A stretch of 64,000 bases of DNA. It comes from Ailanthus altissimus. Its lineage: Eukaryota > Streptophyta > Magnoliopsida > Sapindales > Simaroubaceae. The stretch is taken from assembly GCA_946807835.1 (NCBI GenBank), contig OX327697.1, forward strand, positions 22,578,001 to 22,642,000, read 5' to 3'. Numbering within the stretch: position 1 is the stretch's first letter; each line of letters starts with the position of its first letter. This document shows positions 24,563 to 36,003 of the stretch, piece by piece. The notes beneath the pieces are model-generated. The model ran no database searches and was not told the origin of the DNA. It was given only the letters and a program-made list of their open reading frames with translations. The position numbers and the translations under genes are program-made.

Positions 24563-27500
24563 ATGACGGCAAAATACGAAGTTAAGAAGTTCAATAGAGG
24601 TAATTTCACATTATAAAAAATGAAAATAAAGGCGATTTTAAAGAAAAACAAGTGCTTAGAAGTAATTGATGAAAGACCCACTAATATCCTTGATGATATC
24701 AAGTGGAATGAAATTGACAATAATGCAGTTACTGATCTGCATCTAGCACTTGTTGATAATGTGCTATCCAGTGTGACGGAAAAGAAGACAGCAAAAGAGA
24801 TCTGAGATACTCTCATAAAATTGTATGAGGCCAAATCTCTGCACAACAAGATCTTCTTAAAAAGGATATTGTACACCCTTTGAATGGCAGAATCCGATTC
24901 AGTGACAGATACACATTAAATACTCTATTTTTTTAACTCACTTCTTTGGGGCATAAAATAGAGGCAGGTGAACGTGTGGAGATTCTGCTTCAAAGCCCAC
25001 TTGATTCATATGATCAACTCATCATCAACTTGACGAATAACATCCTAACGGACTTCTTAGTCTTTGATGATGTTACAACTGCTGTACTGGGAGAAGAACG
25101 AAGACAGAAAAATAAAGAAGACAAACAGGAATGTTCACAGGAAGCAGAAGCTTTGACAATGATGAGAGGTAGATCAACAGAACGTGACCCTAGTGGGAGT
25201 CAAAATCATGGTAGATCAAAATACAAAAGTAAGAAGACCATCAAGTGCTACCATTATGGCAAGAAAGGTCATCTGAAAAAAGATTGCTGAGGATTGAAGA
25301 AAAGTGCATAGGACTAACCTCAAGGGAATATTGCAAGCACCTCAGATAATGGTGAAACTTTATACAGCGAGGCAGTAATAGTTGTTGAAAGTAGAAAACG
25401 ATTCTTTGATGTATGACTCATGGATTCTGGAGCTACATGGCACATGACCTTTAAGAGAGAATGGTTCCATTAATATGAACCTATCTCTAGAGGATGTGTA
25501 TATATGGGGAACGATCATGCTTTAGAAATCGATGGAATAGAATCCATCAAGATGAAGATGTACGATGGTACTGTTTGTTTATCCAGGAGGTATGACATGT
25601 GAAAGGCCTCAAGAAGAATCTTTTGTCATTGGGACAATTAGATAACACTGGGTGTAAGACTCAAATTGAAAATGAGATCATGAAAACTCTCAAAGGCGCT
25701 CTTGTAGTAATGAAGGCAGAAAAAGTTGCTGCAAATTTGTATATGCTTAATGGAGAAACATTGCAGGAAGGAGATGCATCTGTTGCATCAACTAGTTTAG
25801 CAGAAGAGTCAACGATAATGTGGCATTGCAAACTGGACCATATGTCGGAACGAGGTTTGAAGATTCTCTATGATCAAAATTTACTTCCTGTGCTCAAATT
25901 GGTTTATTTACCTTTCTGTGAGCACTGTGTCACAAGTAAGCAGCACAGATTAAAGTTCAACACATCCAGTTCTAAAAGTAAAAAAATTCTAGAATTGATC
26001 CACTCTAATGTTTAGCAAGCACCGGTGATGTCCTTAGGGGGAGCGAGATATTTTGTATCATTCATAGATGATTGCTCCAGGAGATGTTAGGTGTATCCAA
26101 TTAAGAAGAAGTCATATGTGTTTGAAGCTTTCAGAATATTCAAAGCGCGTGTAAAACTTGAATCAGAAAAGAAGATCAAGTGCTTAAGGACAGATAATGG
26201 GGAGAATATACTGGTGAGGATTTTATTGTATTCTGTCAACAAGAAGGCATCAAATGACAATTCAGCACAGCTTACACGCCTCAGCAGAATGGAGGAGCAG
26301 AACGAATGAACAGAACCTTGTTAGAGAGAACAAGAGCTATGTTGAGTACTGCAGGTTTAGCCAAGGCATTTTAGGCAGAAGCAATCAAAACCGCTTGTTA
26401 TGTGGTAAATCAGTCACCATCAACAACAATCGAGTTGAAGACACCGATAGAGATGTGAACTGAAAAACCAATTGATTATTCTTGCCTTCATACATTTGAA
26501 AGTCCTGTGTATGTGATGTATAATTCCTAAGAAACAACGAAGCTGGATGCAAAATCTAGAAAATGTCTTTTCTTGGGATATGCTGATGAAGTCAAGGGAT
26601 ATCGCCTGTAGGATCCCACTACCCACAAGGTCGTCATCAATAGAGATGTGATATTTGCAGAAGATAAACTGTAAAGAAATGATGAAGATGATAGCACATT
26701 GAAGGAAAACCCAAAGACTATAACGGTACAAATAAAAAATAATCAAGTACAAGAAGATTCAGATTCTTCTGAAGCAGCACCAGAGCACGAAGAACTAGAA
26801 CCAGCAGAGTCTGAGGCTACAGATGATCGTCGATCAACTCATGAGAGACGACCACCAGCGTGGCACTCGGAGTATGTCATAGAGGCTCATGTTGCATACT
26901 GCCTTCTAACAGAGGATAGAGAGTCAATAACTTTCCAGGAGGCTTCTAAAAGTCAAGATGTTATTCTATGGATGACAACAATGCAAGAATAAATTGAAGC
27001 CTTGCATAAGAACAAAACATGGGAGCTGGTTGCACTACCACGTGGAAGAAAAGCCATTGGTAACAAATGGGTCTACAAGATCAAACGGGATGGTAATGAC
27101 CAAGTGGAGCGGTAGCGTGTGAGATTGGTGGTGAAAGGTTATGCTCAGAAAGAAGGTATTGACTTTAATGAGATATTTTTTCCTGTGGTTTGACTCACGA
27201 CAGTCAGAATAGTCCTGACAATGTGTGCTACATTTGACTTACATCTAGAGCAGTTAGATGTGAAGTCAGTTTTTCTTCATGAAGAACTTGAAGAAAAAAT
27301 TTATATGCTCAAACTAGAAGGTTTTAAAGAAGAAGGAAAAGAGAACTTGGTTTGCAAGTTGAACAAATCTTTGTACTGTCTCAAACAGGCGTCGAGGTGT
27401 TAGTACAAGAGATTTGATTCCTATATCATCAGTCTTGGATACAACAGACTTAGTTCAGACCATTGTATATACTACAAAAGGTTTGAAGATGATAATGATT

Positions 27501-28484
27501 TTATTATTATGCTGTTGTACGTGGATGACATGTTGGTGGCAGGCCTCAACAAAGATCAATTCCAAGAATTAAAGATACAGTTGACTAAAGAATTTGATAT
27601 GAAGGACTTGGGACCAACAAATAAGATTCTAGGGATGCAAATTCACCGAGATAGAAATAACAAGAAGATTTGACTTTCTCAGAAGAACTACTTAAAGAAA
27701 ATCTTGTGGCGCTTCAACATGCAAGATTATAAGTCAATTAGTACCCCCCCTCCTTGTTAATTTCAAGTTATCCTTTAAGATGTGTCCTAGCAAAAAAGAA
27801 GAGAGGAAAGAGATGTCTCGAGTACCGTATGCATCAGCAGTGAAAAATTTAATGTTCGCTATAATTTGTACCAGATCAGACATTGCACAAGCAGTGGGAG
27901 CAGTTAGTAGATACATGGCGAATCTTGGTAGAAAGCAGTGGTGTTGTGTCAGGAGGATCCTTAGATACATTAAGAGTACCTTAAATGTTGCTTTTTGTTA
28001 CGGAGGACCAGATTTTATTGTTAAGGGCTATGTAGATTCAGATTTTGCAGGAGACCTTGATAAAAGAAAATTCACAACTGGCTATGTGTTTAAACTTGCA
28101 GGAGGAGCTGTAAACTGAGTTTCGAAACTGCAAACTGTTGTGGCATTATTTACTACAGAAGCAAAATACATGACAGCTACGCAAGCTTGCAAAGAAGCAA
28201 TTTGGATACAAACATTACTGGAGGAGCTCGGGCACAAGTAAGAGAAAGTTCAATTGTTTTGTGACAGTCAGAGTGCCTTGCACATTGCAAGGAATCCATT
28301 TTTTCATTCAAGAACGAAGCACATAAGTGTTCAATATCACTTTGTTCGAGAAGTGGTAAAAGATGAAAGTGTGAGTATAAAAAAAATTCATAAAGATGAT
28401 AACCTAGCAGATGTGTTGACCAAGCCCATCAATACCAACAAGTTTGTATGGTGTAGATATTTGCATGGCCTAGCAGACACGTAG
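24563..28484 (+). pseudogene. Degenerate Copia gag-pol
   Basis: The polyprotein is broken by many stops and frameshifts, so no full-length product is possible. Visible pieces in order: a gag start MTAKYEVKKFNRGNF at 24,563; a zinc knuckle CYHYGKKGHLKKDC near 25,245-25,288; the protease motif MDSGATWHM near 25,420; the GAG-pre-integrase piece MWHCKLDHMSERGL near 25,820; an integrase fragment RTDNGE near 26,190; reverse transcriptase YVDDML at about 27,520; and the RNase H end with ADVLTKP near 28,410-28,430. It belongs to the surrounding element, not to the host gene. Confidence 0.9.
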
Positions 28485-28562
28485 GCAATATAACTTTGGT
28501 GAAGAAGAAAGAATAGTATGGAGACTTGATTGATTCTCAATAAAATCTCTAAGTGGGAGAAT

Positions 28563-28944
28563 TGTTAGTAGCTGGCACACAGCTACATAACAATTTTGTT
28601 GGCACATGGTGGACAATCTTTTTTAAGGCTGTCTACTCGCTTAACTCTCCTTATAAAATAGAGAGTTTAGCAATTCATTTTCCATTCAATTTTAGAGAGT
28701 TTCAAAAACTTTGTGTATGTTTTTGAGTGATTTGAGAGAATTAAGTGTATTAGAGTTTTAGATTGTAATGCTAAAATATTACAATACTTGTATTTTCCAT
28801 TTTTAATAGTAAAAGATTCATCTATCTTCACCCTGAACGTAGACTAAAAATCGAATTACGTAAATTCTTATATTTTATCTTATTTTTATTTTTTTTTAAT
28901 TTTATTTTAACTGCGACCCTACATCACCTTTCAATTTTCTAACA
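28563..28944 (+). repeat. 3' LTR of the intronic Copia element
   Basis: Starts TGTTAG right after a purine tract and ends CTAACA. Compared with the 5' LTR it carries about 25 extra bases near 28,600 and scattered transitions. Confidence 0.88.
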
Positions 28945-28949
28945 ATAAT
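28945..28949. repeat. Right target-site duplication of the intronic Copia element
   Basis: ATAAT, matching 24,013-24,017. Confidence 0.85.
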
Positions 28950-29800
28950 ATCATAAAACAGGCACCTAAAACATAACTTCAAGCCTTCCTTTGACTCTCG
29001 AGTAACCAATATCAACATTTGAGTACAAATTCTCAGGATCATGATTAATTTACTTAAATAAGCCAAATTGAGCCTAGTAACTTGCAAGCTGAAGGTTAGC
29101 AACAATCTACACTACCTCATCATGACTAATTAATTACAAACCCATTTGTAAATTTTCTTTTCGCAAAAGATAAAGACAGTATATATACAGGATCTTGTTC
29201 ATGTATCAACACTCTATAAAGTGGCCACCTTTTCCGACGGTAATAAAGAATCAGTTTACAATTTTTTTTCTTTTTCTTTAAAAAAAATATATAATATGTG
29301 TTTACGAAGAAAAGATTCAAACAACCAAAACTCCATGATAAGAAAGAACCAAAAAAAAAAAAAAGATAAACACATAAAATCTTACATTGAAAAAAAAATC
29401 GACATCAGATCAACTCCCGACTCAATAACAAGAGCAAAATCATATTAATAATAGCCATCGCTGATGATCATCATCATAGTTACATGCATGCATGCACAGA
29501 AAAAGTTTAATCATCCATCCTCAATTCAAAGTTAGCACAATCACAAAAAACTTCAACAAAAACAGCAAATACTCGCAAAACGGATTAAAATCCGAAAATG
29601 AAAATACTAACAGACTTTAATAGGCACATATTTCAAATTACCAATAAAGCATAATTTAATACAAGCATCGGAACTGAAAACAAAAACAAAAGAACGAATA
29701 TTCTTCGAAGCGAAACAGAGAATTAAAAAAAACACCTGAACCAACAAAAAGACATTTCACGCATAAAACGGAAAAAACAAAGAGGGTAAAGAAAACTTAC

Positions 29801-29955
29801 TTTTACGGCTAAGAGAGAAAATGAAATCCTACTGGTTCTATTTCGATTTGTTTGTGAATTGTGAAGTTGAAGTGAGAGAGTATCGTTCTTGCAGTAAATG
29901 ATAGAGCCAAGCCAAGTTTTGGATTTAAAAACAAAACAAAATAAGGTTCGCATTA
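29801..29955 (-). other. Untranslated first exon of the NF-YA gene (approximate 5' end)
   Basis: On the minus strand CCGTAAAA|GTAAGTTTTC at 29,801/29,800 is a strong donor. It is preceded by a CT/AC-rich, leader-like sequence with CACTTCAACTTCACAATTC. A long 5'-UTR intron is usual for plant NF-YA genes. The donor, strand and distance fit the acceptor at 23,453 and give an intron of about 6,348 bases. The transcription start is not determined. Confidence 0.55.
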
Positions 29956-30379
29956 ACGTCGTTTTCTTTCTCCCGCTTGAAAGAAGGGCATTTTTAAATT
30001 ACTTGTAATGACGTCAGTGTCCTTTCTCTTTTGGGTATGACCATGTATTTTTTTTAGCTCTCAGAGTCGCAACCACAAATGGCCAATTTTGTTTTCCTTA
30101 ACTCGTTCTTTTGCCACCTTTCTTTCTACTTTGGTTAGAAAGAGTCATAGCTAATCTAACCCACTCTCCTTTCCCAAATCATAAGATGTTATTATGTCTT
30201 CTGAAAGCAGTACCTGTCGTTTCATCTCTCCACAAAAATTGAAGTGACCCGGGGTGGGTGGGTGGGGGAATTTTTGGGCGAGGATAAATTCGTCCTCAAG
30301 AATTATTAACGAGCTGATCGAACCAATTAACCACGGTTAATCATCTAACCGTCCAAGTCAAATCATCAATTTACTGTTG

Positions 30380-30708
30380 CACGTGCCGACGCTCGATTAT
30401 AAGCCACCGCGTGTCCACCAGCCACCAGATAAGAACAAAACAAAAAAAATTGACCTCAGGTCCCCACAAAAGCACCAATAGTCCGGCTCCGGCCACGTGG
30501 TCCTCAATTCCACGCAACAGTTCGGTTTAGGGTTAACGGCGCCCAGCCGTTACGCTGTCGTGGCGTTAGGTAGCAAGCGTGGTCCCGGCGTGGACGTTAG
30601 ACGACAAGCAGGGATCTTGGTGACGGTGACTGTCAACAACCACGTGGCCCCAGAGAGACAAGGAGTTATAATAAGCCGCCTATAAAACCATTACAATGGC
30701 GCCACGTG
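30380..30708. promoter_or_regulatory. Cluster of four CACGTG (G-box/ABRE-type) sites upstream of NF-YA
   Basis: CACGTG occurs at 30,380-30,385, 30,494-30,499, 30,641-30,646 and 30,703-30,708, within a locally GC-richer island. In flowering plants G-boxes with such flanks (CCACGTGG, CCACGTGGC) are bound by bZIP and bHLH factors and often confer abscisic-acid or light response. The cluster lies 430-760 bases upstream of the likely NF-YA leader. A role in controlling NF-YA is inferred from position only; it could serve an unseen plus-strand gene. Confidence 0.5.
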
Positions 30709-30960
30709 GGAGTGTGTGGAAACTTTGGGAAGGTAAAAGAGGACAGCTCATGCATTAGCGTGAAGGTGCAGTAAGGTCTGTGCTAGAGTACATGGGACCT
30801 GAGCTGTCATTTTATGGGGATAAAGATAAAGTTACATGCAGGTGAAATCCACTGGCTCACTGACAAGATCATTTCAAGTCATCCGACCTACTTATCACTT
30901 AAGGCGCATCTTTAAAGAAAGAATTGGTGTAACGTGATAGGGAGTACATCTCACTTTCAG

Positions 30961-31587
30961 AGATGTCAAATGACCCGGTGGACCCTATCCGACATACTAA
31001 ACTTTGACTTATTGGATGGGATTGAGCTCGGTCCATTAATTTAAAAACCGGCTCAACCTGCTCATCATGATCAAACTTGTTTTTATTTTAGTAGATTGGA
31101 TGGGTTTCATGCGAGTTTTTCACTTTATTTGATTTTTTTTTAAAAGTAAAATATTTAAGAATTTTTTTTAAAAAAAATAATTAAGATGGTTTGTTATATT
31201 TTTAACTCACGATTTTATGAATCATTAAAATTAAAACGGCATCATAATTTAAAATGAACTCTTTATTACTAATTAAAGATTTGACAACAAATAGAATTTC
31301 AATACAAATGTACATTCAAATTATAAAGAAAATTTGCATTGATATAATTTTGCACATTCCAATTAAGCTGGCACACATTAAATTATTAATTATTTGTTAT
31401 TCTCAATTTATGTAAATTATTTTAGTCTACTAACGAGTTTAATGGGTTTAAAACCCATTACCCGATGAGCTGTCGGGTTGATTACTAAATTCCAACCTAA
31501 TTCGCAGTAGAAATCGAGTGAATTGACTCTTTAGATTTAATAGGCAACTTATTTAGGCTCAAGCCACCCGATTTATTAAACACATCT
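30961..31587. mobile_element. Degenerate hAT-like short element (non-coding)
   Basis: The left end AGATGTCAAATGACCCGGTGG and the reverse complement of the right end (AGATGTGTTTAATAAATCGG) resemble each other. The interior carries ACCCATTACCCGATGAGC and CGGGTTGATTAC, a vocabulary common to short plant hAT-type repeats. A clear 8-bp target duplication is not visible. No transposase is encoded. Confidence 0.4.
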
Positions 31588-33389
31588 ACTCACTGTGACA
31601 CGAATTTGAATCTTATAACTATGTTATAAAAACAAAAGAAAACAGAAAAGTGAGGATTGAATGAATGGAACTGCCATTAAAATGTTTTTAAGAGTAACTA
31701 AATTATAATTTGGATTTTTTTTTTGCCTTTCATATTTTAGTTGTTTTCAAGGGTAACAAGATTATAATTTGGATTATTTTCTTTTTTTTAATAATTATAT
31801 TTCAATCCGACATCTTAGACATATTTATTTATTTTAATAAAAGTTCAATAACATTACAGTATAAATTGATGAGATTATAATTTTTGATGCCGTCAATAAA
31901 ATTTAATAAAAATACTAATCTTTATAAATAAAAATTACCTTCGACCATTTTTTATTTGTAAAGACGAATTTCTTTAAGTGTCTCAAATGTTTCTAAGTCA
32001 CAAGCACAAACTTTAGTGCTTCAAAAGGTTTCCAACTTCTTTGAGTGTGTCAAAAGGTTTCAAGTTGTTGACAGTGAGAATCAATTAAATATTGAGTATT
32101 TGGTTACAAATGAATTTTTGTTTTGGAAACAATGATTTTGCCCAAATATTGAGTTAATATGATCTCCCTCAAGCCTCTTTTGACTTTTGAGATCAGTCTT
32201 TGCACTCACAAAATTGATTAAGCTCTATTGATGATTATTCCTAGTAATAACCCTCTAATACTTAAATTAGCAATAAGATTGATCAAAAAACAAGATGACT
32301 AGAAATAAAAGACCCTCTTATATAGGCTTCTTTAGGTGATTTTTCGTTGTCATGTGCAGATATCCTGAGATTACAGAGATTTAACAAACTTAGGATTTTA
32401 GAGATAAGATGTACCTGAGATCCTAAGAGTGAAATATGTCCAAAATTCTAAGGATAAGGTGTGTTCGAGATTGTAGTGATAAGGTATTACTTTATTTTTG
32501 AAATAGTCCTTAGCACAAAGCAGTAGGCGAGGTTAGTCAAATTAAGGTATCCAAAGCCCGTTAACCTTTTGAGAAAGGGGGGCTATTTCTTAATAAATTA
32601 TTCTTGAGCTGAGGTCTTAAGGGCAACAAAGGTCCTTCAGTTTTCAACATTAACTTGTTAATATTAAAAACTTGGTTGTAGTGCTTGAGTTGGACAGAGG
32701 TCTAAGTGGTAGTGAGCTCAGTGCGGTCTTGTTATCGATTTGGCTAGAGAAAATTCTTGAAATTTTGCTATTTGAAATTAGCGTCAGCCATTAAATGAAG
32801 TTACTTCTTCAAAAACCATACGTTATTTCAATTATACTTTCTAGACACCCTTGGGTTGCAACAATTACTAAAGATGTAGACGCTTCTACAACCATTGGAT
32901 CTCATTTAATGGCTGAGATTATTCTCAATGTGTCGTATTTGTTAGGTGAGGAGATATCTCACACGCGAATAGATTTTGAATCATTTTCAATAGTTAAGAT
33001 TAACTTTGAGATCTTTTATAAATTGAGAGACCTTCAGATTTTTCACACTTTTGCTTTTTTTGAATTTTTTTGAAAGAAAACATACAACCAATCTTAGAGA
33101 GAAAAAAATGTTCTTGTTGTAAAGATTGTTTGCTCCCATTTCATCTACTTCAAATTTTAGTATGTCTTTTTTTTTTAACTTTTTTTTTTGGTGCATTTTT
33201 TCTATTTTTTCAAGATTTTTTGCTTTGAGTATGTATGTTCTTACTTATTGCCTTTAAGTTTTGAATGCTTAACTTTAATTCTTTAATTACTCGACTTTCT
33301 CTTCTTATTATTTATAGTAATAGATCTCCTTCTCTATTTTATATTAGGGGTTCACCAAGCCCGCTTTCCCTTTACAGGTTTTAAGTTTC
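31588..33389. other. Intergenic DNA, possibly a decayed 3' LTR of the neighbouring Copia
   Basis: No gene supported. The position, just beyond the RNase H end of the minus-strand Copia, is where its 3' LTR should lie. I found no segment matching the LTR at 38,661 onward, so that LTR is deleted, replaced or too diverged. A 92-codon frame near 32,795 has no recognisable similarity. Confidence 0.4.
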
Positions 33390-34103
33390 TTCTTAGATAA
33401 TGACTTAGTTATCATATTCGATCCATTCTCACTTATATATATCTTTTCAAGTTATAATAATTTTGATTCTAACACATCACACAGTTAATTATATCTGACA
33501 TTAATGTGCTTGAACATTGAGTAAAAGGTTGGATTCTTTGTCAAGAGTGTCACTCTAACCATCACAGTAGACAATGTAGTTCTCTTGCTTCACACTTAAC
33601 TATTGTAGTAACCTTTTCATCCACAAAGTTTCTTTGTAAGCTTCAGTAACTACAATATACTCAGATTTTGAGGTAGACAAAGTAACATATTTCTAATGTC
33701 TAGATTGTCATGACACAACTCCACCCTAGAAAGGTAATTAGGTATCCTTATGTAGACTTCCTAGAATCCACATCTCCTGCTATATTTGCATTTGTGTACC
33801 CAAACAACACATGTTTATCACTACTAAAATACAAACATATCTTAGAGTTGCCTTTAAAATATTTAAAAATTACTTCATTACTATCTAATGCCCTATGCCA
33901 AGATTAGAGAGAAACTAACTTACAACTCCAAATTGCATTAGTAATATCTGGCCTAGTACAGACCACAACATACATCAAACTACCAATAACTGATGCATTG
34001 GGCAATGCACCTATCACTTTTTTTTTCTTTTTTACTTGTAGGGCATTACTTGGAACTAAGTTTGAAATAACTTGTAAATGGTAAACAAACTAGTTTTGCC
34101 TTG

Positions 34104-35451
34104 TGATAGAGGCGTAAAAGCACGAGTATGATTAATACCCTAACTTTTGTATTTTTCTCTAAATTATAAATATTTAGTTATTTATTTGTGTTTTTAATCA
34201 TAAATAGATAGACAATAGAAAATGTGACGTATAAAAACAAACATGAGGCTAATTGAACGTAAAACGAAGAAGTTGCATTCAAAATACGAGAGCGTCTGAT
34301 CAAGCCTGAGGATGTGGCACCCAAAACCTAGGGCTGTGGTAGTGGGGATAGAATCTCAGGGCTGTGGCACCCAGGAGCCAGGGCCGTGGCCTTCATGCGA
34401 AAAAGTTCAATTTTCTTTACTTTTGGTCTCCTTACGTAATCTGGACTCCTCAATGATGACCCTAAGGTTTCTAACACCTATAAAAACACTCTTTTAAGAG
34501 CCAAAACATAGATTTTAGGGAGGAAAAACTTAGAGAAATAATTCATAACACAAAATTTGATATCAAAACTAAGAAATCAAGATTCAAGTTTCAAGTCAAG
34601 AATGAGAAAGAAGAAACCAAAGACGTCTTTTTGATTAGTTTTTCTTTTTTTTATTTATTTATTATATCCTCATTCATTCTGTTATTCATGGATTGGTTTG
34701 ATACTCTTAGTTTTTTTATGAGCTAAACTTGTTATTCTAAGGTTAGATTATGTGAACCTAGTATATAGTTGGATTTTATTAATTCTTAGTTTATGAACTT
34801 AATTATTATAATAGATTCATTCTATCTTGATATTAATGCTTTCATTATATCTAGCTAATATTTTGAATGATTGAGGAACCATAATGAACTTGACAAAGGA
34901 ATTTATGTGTTTAGTTTAGGATAGTTTAATGTATGATTATAGGGTAATAACTATGAATTCTATGTAGGATAGATATATACCTAGATGGCATGTATGACAT
35001 AATTTGAACTTGATCTTAATGATTACATTCTTATTTTATTACCATAGACATATATGTGATTGTTAGAATGCGAATATAGTTACTTGACCATCAATAGAGA
35101 CTTGTGATGAGATTAGTGTCTAAGCCAATCAGTTCGTATTAAGAGATTAAACTAAAATATTAACGAATCTAATGAAATATTAGGGGATGAGTCTATACCC
35201 TGGATTATTATCAATTAGTGAATTTATATATTTGTTTGTTTCCTATTTAGTTTAATTTAAGTGATAGAATTAGGTTAGTTAATTAATTCCAAATTTTATT
35301 TTTCTGAATAAAAGTTAAGTAGTTATAATTTTAGTACTTGATTGAAAGAATTAGATCGCATAATTCTTGTGGGATCGTTATCTAGACTTAAAATTCTATA
35401 CTACTTGATACGATAGTGTACGCTTGCACTTAACTACTATAGCACTAATCA
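34104..35451. mobile_element. 1.35-kb solo-LTR-like insertion in Copia B
   Basis: Bounded by TGATAGAGGCG and CACTAATCA, flanked by CCTTG and CCTTA (four of five match; possibly a 4-bp duplication). It contains a TATA-like CCTATAAAAACAC near 34,478. Near the right end lies TGTGGGATCGTTATCTAGAC and then GATACGATAGTGTACGC, wording common in plant Ty3/Gypsy-type long repeats. It is non-coding. A related 1.46-kb unit with the same start and similar ends lies at 50,027-51,491. Solo LTR or a short non-autonomous element are both possible. Confidence 0.7.
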
Positions 35452-35857
35452 CCTTACTCATGTTGAATCTTTCAAGAACCCTCTCAATAGAGTTCTTTTA
35501 GGATAACCATAACTTTTATCTCTCTCTTTTATCACGGTAAATCTTCATGCCAATTATATGTTTCACTTATCTTAAATCCTTCATAGCAAAGGACTCATTG
35601 CATTCTCTCTCCAACCTTTTAATTTTGCTAGCATTATGGCCAATATTCAACATGTCATCCACATAAAGGAAGAGAATGATGAAATTATCATCAATAAACT
35701 CTTTATAAAGACACAATAGTGTGATGTAGTCCTCTTAAAATCGTGATTCTCTAATAAAGAATCAAATTTCTTGTACCATTATCTCGATGCCTAGTTCAAC
35801 CCAAACAAGCTTTTCTTTGACTTATACACAAGATTTTCCTTATCTTTAACTTTGAAT

Positions 35858-36003
35858 CCCTCAGACTGCTCTATATAGATTTTTTCATTCTCCAAATCAA
35901 TATGAAGGAAAGATTTCTGCTAACTGTAATCCCTCAGACTGCTTTATATAGATTTTCTCATTCTCCAAATCAATATGAAGGAAAGATTACAGCAAACTGT
36001 TTA
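35858..36003. repeat. 73-bp tandem duplication within Copia B
   Basis: CCCTCAGACTGCT at 35,858 recurs at 35,931. The following TATATAGATTTT and CCAAATCAATATGAAGGAAA are also repeated. It lies in the reverse transcriptase region and adds to the decay. Confidence 0.85.

Larger units (their letters stand above)
24018..28944 (+). mobile_element. Complete but decayed Ty1/Copia LTR retrotransposon in the NF-YA 5'-UTR intron
   Basis: A 4,927-bp element bounded by TGTTAG and CTAACA and flanked by a perfect 5-bp duplication (ATAAT). LTRs are at 24,018-24,395 and 28,563-28,944. A primer-binding site matching the 3' end of initiator-Met tRNA (TAGTATCAGAGC) is at 24,397-24,408. A purine tract (AAGTGGGAGAA) precedes the 3' LTR. 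Domain order gag, protease, integrase, reverse transcriptase, RNase H identifies Copia; the gag start resembles the Tnt1-type group. LTRs differ by many substitutions and by indels of tens of bases, so insertion is not recent. It is antisense to the host gene, which limits interference with splicing. Confidence 0.93.

Noticed and set aside
24508..24876. 122-codon minus-strand frame at the start of the intronic Copia
   Set aside because: It is antisense to recognisable gag sequence and has no similarity of its own.
30497..30743. Small plus-strand frames near 30,500 and an ATG after TATAAAA at 30,681
   Set aside because: The frames are short, have no family match and overlap the G-box island; a plus-strand gene could not be followed further.
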